DNA from: Akkermansiaceae bacterium UBA985
Lineage (GTDB): Bacteria > Verrucomicrobiota > Verrucomicrobiia > Verrucomicrobiales > Akkermansiaceae
Direction: 5' to 3'
Assembly: GCA_002292185.1 (NCBI GenBank)
Contig: DBBL01000171.1
Span: 1-17,452 of the forward strand
DNA length: 17,452 nucleotides
Within the stretch, counting starts at the first letter, position 1; every line of letters begins with the position of its first letter. Under the pieces are notes generated by a model. That model was not told where the DNA came from and ran no database searches. It was given only the letters and a program-made list of their open reading frames with translations. Position numbers and translations under genes: made by a program. Below, in pieces: positions 7,719 through 13,814 of the stretch.

Positions 7719-7940
7719 TCAGGTTGGCTCATTCTTCTTGGGATGGAGGACGCGATTGCACTCTCGGATCGTGTCATGAATGCCGTTGCCCTTCTGGAAG
7801 GCCTCAAGGCACAGTGGGCAACAAAGTTCCACCATGTGGCCCTCGTGGTTTAACCGGCAGTAGCCGCGCCCACCCGCGACTGATTTGCCACATACCACAC
7901 AGGTATCTTCGTCGTTACCGGGAATGTAGGGATCAATCAT
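7719..7940 (-). CDS. Small cytoplasmic Cys-rich TRASH/YHS-like metal-binding protein
   Basis: The 73-residue protein has no signal peptide. It shows Cys14-x2-Cys17, Cys28, His32, His35, Cys40-Cys41-x2-Cys44 and Cys61. The core, CVVCGKSV then NHEGHMVELCCPLCLEAF, is the treble-clef-like TRASH/YHS pattern used to bind Cu, Zn or other soft metals. The lipoprotein gene starting at 9695 carries the same core with different flanks. It reads opposite to the sigma gene, converging on it with 39 nt between. A candidate ECF promoter with the same spacing as the one before the anti-sigma lies 40 nt upstream of its ATG. It could be a metallochaperone or metal buffer. The family is inferred from motif spacing only. 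Confidence 0.7.
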   Translation of the reverse strand: MIDPYIPGNDEDTCVVCGKSVAGGRGYCRLNHEGHMVELCCPLCLEAFQKGNGIHDTIRECNRVLHPKKNEPT

Positions 7941-7979
7941 GACGATTTAAGGTAATGCTGGAGAAGGTTGATGATTTTT

Positions 7980-8003
7980 GACGGGTTCACTCTCATTTGT
8001 TCC
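7980..8003 (-). promoter_or_regulatory. Second candidate ECF-sigma promoter, before the TRASH-like gene
   Basis: Read on the reverse strand, GGAACA (8003-7998) is followed by 15 nt and GTC (7982-7980), about 40 nt before the ATG at 7940. Spacing and core bases equal those of the site at 6288-6311. It suggests that the small metal-binding gene belongs to the same sigma regulon. The match was found by eye and is not statistically tested. Confidence 0.38.
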
Positions 8004-8042
8004 ATCTTTGATGTGCCCCAATTGATGAACACCGATGAACAC

Positions 8043-8186
8043 TCAAACCCTTAAATGGGTCGTAACCCAACACGGCTGCTCGTTTCCTGCATCAAGAATG
8101 AGTTCTTTTAAATACAGCTCTCCAACACATTCATGGCAGACGTGCAATTTCTGTAAGTTGTGGGGATCGAGGTCGTCGTAGTTCAT
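8043..8186 (-). CDS. 47-residue ORF, possible N-terminal fragment of a RES-domain-associated zinc ribbon protein
   Basis: The ATG at 8186 opens a 47-codon frame with HVCHECVGELYLKELI (residues 15-30), Cys17-x2-Cys20, and Cys39 near the end, where the frame stops soon after PCWVTTHL. This resembles the start of HEPN/RES N-terminal zinc-ribbon domains, in which a second Cys-x2-Cys would follow a Gly-rich turn and a RES toxin domain would come later. Here the second cysteine pair is incomplete and no RES domain follows, so if the likeness is real it is a decayed remnant. It could also be an independent small protein. Evidence is one motif in a short frame, so confidence is low. Confidence 0.35.
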   Translation of the reverse strand: MNYDDLDPHNLQKLHVCHECVGELYLKELILDAGNEQPCWVTTHLRV

Positions 8187-8237
8187 CTTGGTTTCTTCGA
8201 AAAAAAAGGGGGGGAACTCCGCATCATTGTATCAGTT

Positions 8238-8285
8238 GGTTCGGCTAGACCTCCGAGGCGCTATTTCCGGAAGGTCTAGCGAACC
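8238..8285 (-). terminator. Strong hairpin just after the DUF3347 gene
   Basis: The arms at 8238-8252 and 8272-8285 pair over 14 bp (GGTTCG-CTAGACCT against AGGTCTAGCGAACC) with one bulged G, and the loop ends can add CCG/CGG pairs. The hairpin begins 15 nt beyond the stop of the reverse-strand DUF3347 gene and is the likely transcript end or 3' stabiliser. No T-run follows directly; a T8 tract on that strand lies about 30 nt further (8200-8207), so it is not a textbook intrinsic terminator. Confidence 0.5.
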
Positions 8286-8300
8286 ATTCGGATGATGGGC

Positions 8301-8834
8301 TTACTTCACAATCTTACCACAATGCGGCATTTTTGCTCCCATGTATGGATTTTGAACCTCGTCCTCAACTTTTTGCAGCCAGTTAGCTCCTTTGCCACCC
8401 ATGGCCATCGGGCAATGGGCCACATGCATCTTCTTTTCGTCCTTGGCGATAGGGATCGCCACATCACTGAGTGCCTTGAAATGCTTGCGGGCGTCTTCGA
8501 TGGATTTGGCGTCGGCTATTGCTTGGGCGGGCTTGGCCATGGCGCTCTCCTTGTCATGCTTCACCATGCCTGTGGCGGCTTTCTGTGCGGCAGCGAGATC
8601 GTCCTTATAAAGCGCGGTGGAAACGACGGCATACCCCTCCAGCATGTGACCTGCGTGTTCTTCGTGCGCCGCCACCGGTTGAGCTGCTTCAGCCGCTATC
8701 ACTTTCAATGCCGGAGCAGTAGCATTCTTGCCACAGCAGCCTCCTGCTTGGGATACTGAATCTCCGGCCGCCATGACCGGAGTTGCCGCACTGGCAACAA
8801 AAAAGGCGAGTATGGATGCGAAATTTGATTTCAT
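8301..8834 (-). CDS. Secreted DUF3347 metal-resistance protein
   Basis: The 177-residue protein starts with a signal peptide (about 1-23, ending VMAAG). An Ala/His-rich linker follows with GGCCGK (31-36) and HEEHAGHM (57-64), likely metal ligands. The rest is a DUF3347 domain: a helical part (LYKDDLAAAQKAATGM, FKALSDVAIPIAK), then the signature HCPMAMGGKGANWL (140-153) and NPYMGAKMPHCG (162-173), with Cys141 and Cys172. The same domain ends the CusB-like adaptor (HCPMAFDNLGGDWL and NPYYGDAMLTCG), so this is a free periplasmic copy, perhaps delivering or buffering Cu(I). It reads away from the efflux operon. The leader before the ATG is A-rich without a Shine-Dalgarno, and a hairpin follows the stop. 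Confidence 0.82.
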   Translation of the reverse strand: MKSNFASILAFFVASAATPVMAAGDSVSQAGGCCGKNATAPALKVIAAEAAQPVAAHEEHAGHMLEGYAVVSTALYKDDLAAAQKAATGMVKHDKESAMAKPAQAIADAKSIEDARKHFKALSDVAIPIAKDEKKMHVAHCPMAMGGKGANWLQKVEDEVQNPYMGAKMPHCGKIVK

Positions 8835-9406
8835 TTGTTTTTTTGGTTTTAATGTTTGGATAGGTTGACAGCAGGTTAGTGTACGCCGCCAACATCAGAT
8901 TAATACACCGGCTTTCCACTTACCCCTTGAACATTATTCAATCTCGGCACGACCTTCAGAGATTTTCTGCCGTTCAAGAATTCGGTTCCCGGAATCAGAG
9001 TCACGGCTTACTCGAAAGTGTGTCGCCGCAATAACGATCCGTTTTCACGTGTACTAGATGAGCGGACCGTTACGGAAAGTGTCGCACAACGGTGGCAAAC
9101 TTGCTGTGGGGGAAAAGTAGGCTATCCGTGGTAGGTTTTCCCGCTAGAAAGAGATTCAAAAACTTACAAAGGGTGGCCGCTATGCGGTCGACTGCAAAAA
9201 GAAAGCCACTATCAATAAATCCGAATCCTCTCACTCTGAGTGGGCCATAAACTGGAAGAGTGCCACCATGAGATGCTATTACTCGAAAAAGTATCTAAAA
9301 TTTCCAAGGGGTATCGTGATCAGCGGGGTAATACATCCAGACCCGGATGCCAACGTCACCTGCAAAGCAAAGTGAAGGCTCGGGAAAACCAAACCGACAC
9401 TAACCC
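8835..9406. other. 572-nt gap between divergent genes, with a possible gene remnant
   Basis: No full gene is supported. One forward frame stays open without an ATG from 9148 to a stop at 9373-9375; its translation looks protein-like (GGRYAVDCKKKATINKS, then YYSKKYLKFPRGIVISG). The only in-frame ATG, at 9268, would give 35 residues. This may be the 3' remnant of a small secreted protein. Promoters for both flanking genes must lie here, but none could be assigned by eye. Confidence 0.35.
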
Positions 9407-9622
9407 ATGAAAACGAACAATATTACCGCATTGGCGCTCACTCTTTCAATCGCCCTTGCCGGATCCCTAACTGCGGCCCCAAGAAGCAAGCATTCCGGCA
9501 TGAAATATCCACACCAACATGGCGCGCAGCAAGCCTGCAAAACATCAGTGAAACACACGATGCTCAAATACATAGGACCCAGAAGCAAGGGGCGCCCGAA
9601 TCCAAATCTGGCAAAGAACTAG
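9407..9622 (+). CDS. Small basic, His-containing secreted peptide of unknown family
   Basis: The 71-residue product has a clear signal peptide (MKTNNITALALTLSIALAGS, cleavage near LTAAP). The mature part of about 47 residues is strongly basic and carries His29, His36, His38 and His50, Met32 and Met52, and one Cys44. I do not recognise the family. Position in the metal island, directly before a TRASH-like lipoprotein, suggests a periplasmic metal-binding peptide, which is inference. A perfect 11-bp hairpin lies between its stop and the next start. Confidence 0.6.
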   Translation: MKTNNITALALTLSIALAGSLTAAPRSKHSGMKYPHQHGAQQACKTSVKHTMLKYIGPRSKGRPNPNLAKN

Positions 9623-9655
9623 ACCGAAGATTCTCACAGAAATCCAAATCCCAAA

Positions 9656-9680
9656 CTCCGGCGGAATGATTCCGCCGGAG
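9656..9680 (+). promoter_or_regulatory. Perfect 11-bp inverted repeat before the TRASH-like lipoprotein gene
   Basis: CTCCGGCGGAA (9656-9666) and TTCCGCCGGAG (9670-9680) are exact reverse complements around TGA. The hairpin ends 14 nt before the ATG at 9695 and has no T-run after it. It may terminate or protect the upstream small-peptide transcript, or influence initiation of the downstream gene. A protein-binding palindrome is also possible. Confidence 0.5.
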
Positions 9681-9694
9681 CAAATCCACAAAAA

Positions 9695-9979
9695 ATGAAA
9701 TACACACTGATACCACTCGCCGCCATTGTTCTCCTCTCAGTTTCTTGTAATAAGAATGAGGGATCCGATGGAAATGCCACGACAGAGATGAAGGTGATGC
9801 CTTACGCCCTCGACACTTGCATCGTCTCTGGCGAGAAGCTTGGCTCAATGGGTGAACCCGTCGTCATCCAGCATGAGAATCAAGAGATCAAGTTCTGCTG
9901 CGATTCCTGTATTCCCAAGTTCAAAAAGGATCCGGCCAAATACCTAGAGAAGCTAAAACACAGCAACCACGATCATTGA
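9695..9979 (+). CDS. TRASH/YHS-like metal-binding lipoprotein
   Basis: The 94-residue protein has a lipoprotein signal with lipobox LSVSC (Cys18), so it is probably membrane-anchored in the periplasm. After a short linker comes a TRASH/YHS-like core: CIVSGEKLGSMG (42-53), a His60-containing strand, and KFCCDSCIPKFKKDPAKYL (67-85, Cys68, Cys69, Cys72), ending in the His-rich tail HSNHDH. The core parallels the cytoplasmic protein at 7719-7940 (C-[IV]-V-x-G ... H-E ... C-C-x2-C). A role in binding soft metal at the envelope, near the efflux pump, is likely. The start is not preceded by a Shine-Dalgarno. A 182-nt gap without recognisable signals separates it from the efflux operon. Confidence 0.78.
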   Translation: MKYTLIPLAAIVLLSVSCNKNEGSDGNATTEMKVMPYALDTCIVSGEKLGSMGEPVVIQHENQEIKFCCDSCIPKFKKDPAKYLEKLKHSNHDH

Positions 9980-10161
9980 TGCATTTGTCAGGGGCGACCG
10001 CGGATTCTCCGATTACAGAGTATCAGGCAGATCTGCGGTTGCCTCAACTTCTTATACCTAGAGTTTGTAGTCGCACCGCCATAGCTATTCTGGTTGTGTA
10101 GCTAGTTAAGAAGGGTGGGAATTATTACTATCCACAGCTACATCATTAGCCAAATTTGATT
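9980..10161. other. Leader region of the efflux operon, no clear promoter
   Basis: This gap must hold the efflux operon promoter unless transcription reads through from the lipoprotein gene. It contains a short TAGCT/AGCTA inverted repeat (about 10084-10106). I see no copy of the GGAA-N(17)-GTC type motif found before the sigma cluster. Confidence 0.3.
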
Positions 10162-11472
10162 ATGATTCGATGCATATTTACACTCTTGTTTTTCATGGGA
10201 GTCACAGCATGTACAACAACGAGTGATTCAGGCGCCAGAAGTTCCGCTTCGCTCAAACCTGTCCCAGTCTCCGCTGCTATCCATTATTCGGTAGCAGACA
10301 CCTCAGGGCCGGAAGATCTTGCCCGGCTGGCAATTCTTCATCATCCATCGCTGAAAGCCGCGAGACATCGTGCAGAGCGACTCGCACAAAAGGCCCCGCA
10401 GGAACGCTCGCTGCCAGACCCATCCGTCGAGATAGGTGCCGGCTCGATGGCCGAAACCGCTGCAGGCCGGGTTGATGCCATGGCCGGTGTAAAGCAGAAG
10501 ATTCCGTTCCCTGGCAAGAGGTCTTCCGCTGCAGCAGCTGCAGAAAGCGAAGCAGCCGCTGCCCGCGAGGACGTGAAGGCGCTCGAACTGAAACTCACTG
10601 AACAAGTTCATGCCGCTTGGTGGGATCTTTATCTCGCTGAGGAAACCATTCGGATCAGCAGTGAAAACCGAGCTGTCCTTGAGGATCTTCGCGAAGTGGT
10701 AGATGCACGGGTTGCTGCGGATGAGGCGGCTCAAGCTGATCAGCTTCGTTTGGCCAACGAGCTCTCTCTCGTAGACCGGGATATAGCTGACGCGAAACAA
10801 CTCAAGAGCACGGCTCGGTCACGACTGAACTCATTGCTCAATCGCCCGGCCGGCGCTTCTTTGCCAAGTGCATCGCGCACGAGAATTATCACTCTGGGTT
10901 CGTTAAAGCACCTTTTGGCCAAGGCGGAAGCAAGTCATCCAGAAGTCGCGGCAGCCCAACGCCGAGCTGATGCTTTTCAGCACCGATTGAGGCGCGCCAA
11001 ACTTGAGAAGTATCCAGATCTTACCGCTGGAATTTCAGGCGCTTCGGTTTCCGATTCGGGGCTCTCAGGAGCGGCCAATGGGCGCGACCAAGTATACGCC
11101 ACTCTCGGAATTAACATCCCGCTGTGGCAGGAGCCCCGGCGCGCTATGATCCGGGAAGCCCGCGAAGGAATTTCTGAAACCGAGTCGATGATTGCAGCCG
11201 CTCGATCGGAATTGCGTTACCGGGTTGAAGATGCGTGGCATCGAGCCAAGACGGCGCATGAAGTGGCAAACCTGTTTGAAACCCGTCTCATTCCAGATGC
11301 CCAGCAGGCTTATGACGTCACTCTTGCCGGGTACAGCGCTGGTAGAAACTCTTACACAGACCTTATGGAAACTTGGCAGGACTTGCTCGGCTATCGTCTC
11401 CAGCTTGCCAAGAACCAAGCCCAGGTAGGCAAGGCGACCGCCACGCTGCGCGCAGCCGCGGGCATTCGATAA
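10162..11472 (+). CDS. Outer-membrane efflux lipoprotein, TolC/CusC-like
   Basis: The 436-residue protein starts with a lipoprotein signal (MIRCIFTLLFFMGVTAC, lipidation at Cys17). I chose the ATG at 10162; a TTG two codons earlier (10156) is possible but adds nothing. Two outer-membrane-efflux-protein (OEP) repeats follow: one ending in the helix with ADQLRLANELSLVDRDI, and a second with ASHPEVAAAQRRADA, the coiled helices, and the conserved YSAGRNSYTDLMETWQ near the C-terminus. It forms the trimeric outer-membrane channel of a tripartite pump. The adaptor starts 41 nt after its stop and the RND pump 18 nt beyond that, so the three form one operon. Substrate specificity comes from the partners. 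Confidence 0.92.
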   Translation: MIRCIFTLLFFMGVTACTTTSDSGARSSASLKPVPVSAAIHYSVADTSGPEDLARLAILHHPSLKAARHRAERLAQKAPQERSLPDPSVEIGAGSMAETAAGRVDAMAGVKQKIPFPGKRSSAAAAAESEAAAAREDVKALELKLTEQVHAAWWDLYLAEETIRISSENRAVLEDLREVVDARVAADEAAQADQLRLANELSLVDRDIADAKQLKSTARSRLNSLLNRPAGASLPSASRTRIITLGSLKHLLAKAEASHPEVAAAQRRADAFQHRLRRAKLEKYPDLTAGISGASVSDSGLSGAANGRDQVYATLGINIPLWQEPRRAMIREAREGISETESMIAAARSELRYRVEDAWHRAKTAHEVANLFETRLIPDAQQAYDVTLAGYSAGRNSYTDLMETWQDLLGYRLQLAKNQAQVGKATATLRAAAGIR

Positions 11473-11513
11473 GACGGCGTATCTAACCAATTATTTTCCA
11501 AGCTCTCAAAACG

Positions 11514-13796
11514 ATGAAACTTCCCAAATCCCTCAAAATCCCCGGGTTTCTCAAAAGCCCACGCAGCTTGCTTTCTTTGATTCTTCCATTGGCTCTCTTT
11601 TTGGGCGGCTGGTGGTTCGGGCTTCCCTCCGACAATAGCGTGGATGGGAGCTCATCAGCATTGAGTGATGAAGTGTGGACTTGTTCCATGCACCCGCAGA
11701 TTCGCCAACCGAATCCTGGACTTTGCCCCATCTGCAACATGGATTTGATCCTGCTTCAGGACGACGGCGGTGGTGGACTACGCGAAGTGGCCGTATCGGC
11801 TGAGGCCGCAGCACTGCTTGATCTTCGCGTGACCCCGGCACGGCACGCACCGGCAGAGGCAAATTTGAAGCTATTCGGGAAAATTGCCTTTGATGAACGT
11901 CGCATCACCACTGTCACTGCACGGATGGGTGGGCGGCTTGACCGCTTATTTGTGGATTTTACAGGAGCGCTGGTAAGAAAGGGCGACCATCTTGCTGAGA
12001 TCTATTCTCCCGAGCTCTTTGTGGCCCAAAAGGAACTCATTTCCTCAAAAAACGCATTTGACCGCCTTGACGATTCCTCTTCCTCCGCAGTTCGCAATAC
12101 CCGCTCCAGGATTTTGGAGTCGGCTCGCGAAAGACTGCGCTTACTCCAACTCAGCGAGGAGCAGATTCGTAGCATCGAAAAGAAAGCTGAACCTAGCCCA
12201 ACCCTGCAGATTGATTCGCCTCAAGACGGCATCGTCGTCGAAAAGGTGGTGAATGAAGGTGACTATGTGAAAACAGGTGACGCAATCCTGCGCGTTGCGG
12301 ATCTCAGTGCCGTATGGCTCCAGGTAGAGGCCTACGAGAGTGACCTCCCTTGGATTCGCTACGGACAGGATGTCGAGTTTTCCGTGGATTCGATCCCCGG
12401 TGAAACCTTTCACGGTCGGGTCGCCTTCATCGATCCTGAACTCGACCCCATGCGGCGCATCGCTTCTGTGCGCGTGAATGTCGATAATTCCAAACGACTT
12501 CTCAAACCCGGTCTTTTCGCTAAGGTTCGGATTGCATCCAGAATGACCGCCTATGGGCGCGTGATTGACCCTCAACTTGCCGATAAATGGATCAGCCCAA
12601 TGCACCCCGAAATCGTTAAAGACGGGCCCGGACAATGCGATATTTGCGGCATGGATTTGGTTCCAGCCAAGTCACTCGGCTTCGTCAATGAAGACGACCC
12701 ACACTCTGATCCTTTGTTGATTCCGAGAAGTGCGGTGTTGCAGACTGGTGACCGAGCGCTGGTTTATGTGCGTCTGCCCGAAAAGAGCGAACCTGTCTTT
12801 GAGGGGCGTCAAATCGTGCTTGGCCCAGTCGTCGGCAGGGAGTTCATCGTTCGGGAGGGTTTGTCGGAAGGGGAACTGGTCGTGTCCCGAGGGGCATTCA
12901 AGCTTGATTCCGAGCTTCAGATCAAGGGTCGCCCATCCATGATGAATGCGGAGGCGGGGCTTGAGGAGCGTCCGGCTAGAGAAGCGCCCGATGATCTAAA
13001 AGGACAATGGCCTCCAGTGCTGCGTGCTCTGAGCCGCTTCAAAGAGGCTGCCAAGGCAGACAAGCAAGACCTCATGATAGAGCAGCTCCAGCTCATCCGA
13101 AATGCAGTTAAGTCGGTGAGAGTTGATGCCATGCAACCGGAGGACCTCAAGTTATGGACTGAATTTTCACAACAACTTCTGGTGGATCTGACTTTGGCAC
13201 GCGACCGAGTCAGCGATGCCCCAGAGGTCGCGCATGGCATCGTTTCTCGCAGCATCGAGCGAGCGGGTCGCTACATGGGCTTGCCATTTGTGCCTATGGA
13301 GACTCCAACAACCGATCCAGCCATCATCGATGATCTAAAGAAGGCTCTTGTTGCATATTTCCCGGTCGCCAAAAGCTTGGCAGACGATGATGACAGCGCC
13401 TCAATGAAGGCATCTTCCGAGTTTCTAAGCACGCTCAAGGGATTAAAGCTTCCCAACTCGCCAGAGCTGATGAAGGGAGCGGAAATGATGGCTGCTGCTG
13501 GTGACATCAAATCACGTCGTGCTGCGCTGAAAGCGGTGAGTGACGCGCTGATCGAGCTCGTTCGGAATCACGGGGTTGATCAAGTGGGTGACCTCTTCAT
13601 CGTTCACTGCCCCATGGCTTTTGATAACTTGGGCGGGGACTGGCTGTCGGCCCAGCCTACGGTCCTCAATCCATACTACGGCGACGCGATGCTCACCTGC
13701 GGCAGCCTCAGGGACACGCTTTCCATCGATATGAAAAACGTGGACGAAAAACCCGAGATGCCAGCAAGGCCTAAACACGATCATTCCGGCCACTAA
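11514..13796 (+). CDS. CusB-like membrane-fusion adaptor with two heavy-metal-binding domains and a C-terminal DUF3347 domain
   Basis: At 760 residues it is nearly twice E. coli CusB (about 400). An N-terminal anchor (about 18-36) is followed by a heavy-metal-binding domain (WTCSMHPQI through CPICNMDL, 55-78). The fusion core follows: an RLDRLFVDFTGALVRKGD lipoyl half (141-158), an alpha-helical hairpin (about 165-225), the second lipoyl half (DGIVVEKVVNEGDYVKTGD, 238-256), and a beta-barrel to about 345. A second heavy-metal-binding domain (WISPMHPEI through CDICGMDL, 359-382) interrupts the chain before the membrane-proximal domain (to about 470). After a helical region comes DUF3347 (about 615-731) with HCPMAFDNLGGDWL and NPYYGDAMLTCG, then a tail HDHSGH. 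It bridges pump and channel and probably hands metal to the pump. Confidence 0.93.
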   Translation: MKLPKSLKIPGFLKSPRSLLSLILPLALFLGGWWFGLPSDNSVDGSSSALSDEVWTCSMHPQIRQPNPGLCPICNMDLILLQDDGGGGLREVAVSAEAAALLDLRVTPARHAPAEANLKLFGKIAFDERRITTVTARMGGRLDRLFVDFTGALVRKGDHLAEIYSPELFVAQKELISSKNAFDRLDDSSSSAVRNTRSRILESARERLRLLQLSEEQIRSIEKKAEPSPTLQIDSPQDGIVVEKVVNEGDYVKTGDAILRVADLSAVWLQVEAYESDLPWIRYGQDVEFSVDSIPGETFHGRVAFIDPELDPMRRIASVRVNVDNSKRLLKPGLFAKVRIASRMTAYGRVIDPQLADKWISPMHPEIVKDGPGQCDICGMDLVPAKSLGFVNEDDPHSDPLLIPRSAVLQTGDRALVYVRLPEKSEPVFEGRQIVLGPVVGREFIVREGLSEGELVVSRGAFKLDSELQIKGRPSMMNAEAGLEERPAREAPDDLKGQWPPVLRALSRFKEAAKADKQDLMIEQLQLIRNAVKSVRVDAMQPEDLKLWTEFSQQLLVDLTLARDRVSDAPEVAHGIVSRSIERAGRYMGLPFVPMETPTTDPAIIDDLKKALVAYFPVAKSLADDDDSASMKASSEFLSTLKGLKLPNSPELMKGAEMMAAAGDIKSRRAALKAVSDALIELVRNHGVDQVGDLFIVHCPMAFDNLGGDWLSAQPTVLNPYYGDAMLTCGSLRDTLSIDMKNVDEKPEMPARPKHDHSGH

Positions 13797-13814
13797 TCAT
13801 AGGGTTTTTTGAAG

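Noticed and set aside
8025..8046. Tandem GATGAACACC/GATGAACACT repeat
   Set aside because: Only two short units are present; too little for a repeat array or CRISPR, and no regular spacers exist anywhere in the window.
8292..8759. Forward 155-codon frame opposite the DUF3347 gene
   Set aside because: It is the antisense shadow of a gene with a clear signal peptide and domain signature.
10020..10075. ECF-like promoter (CAACTT ... GTCG) before the efflux operon
   Set aside because: The spacer would be about 19 nt and the -35 lacks GGAA, so it does not match the two sites near the sigma cluster.
10156..10161. TTG start two codons before the TolC-like gene ATG
   Set aside because: The ATG at 10162 gives a complete lipoprotein signal, so no upstream start is needed.
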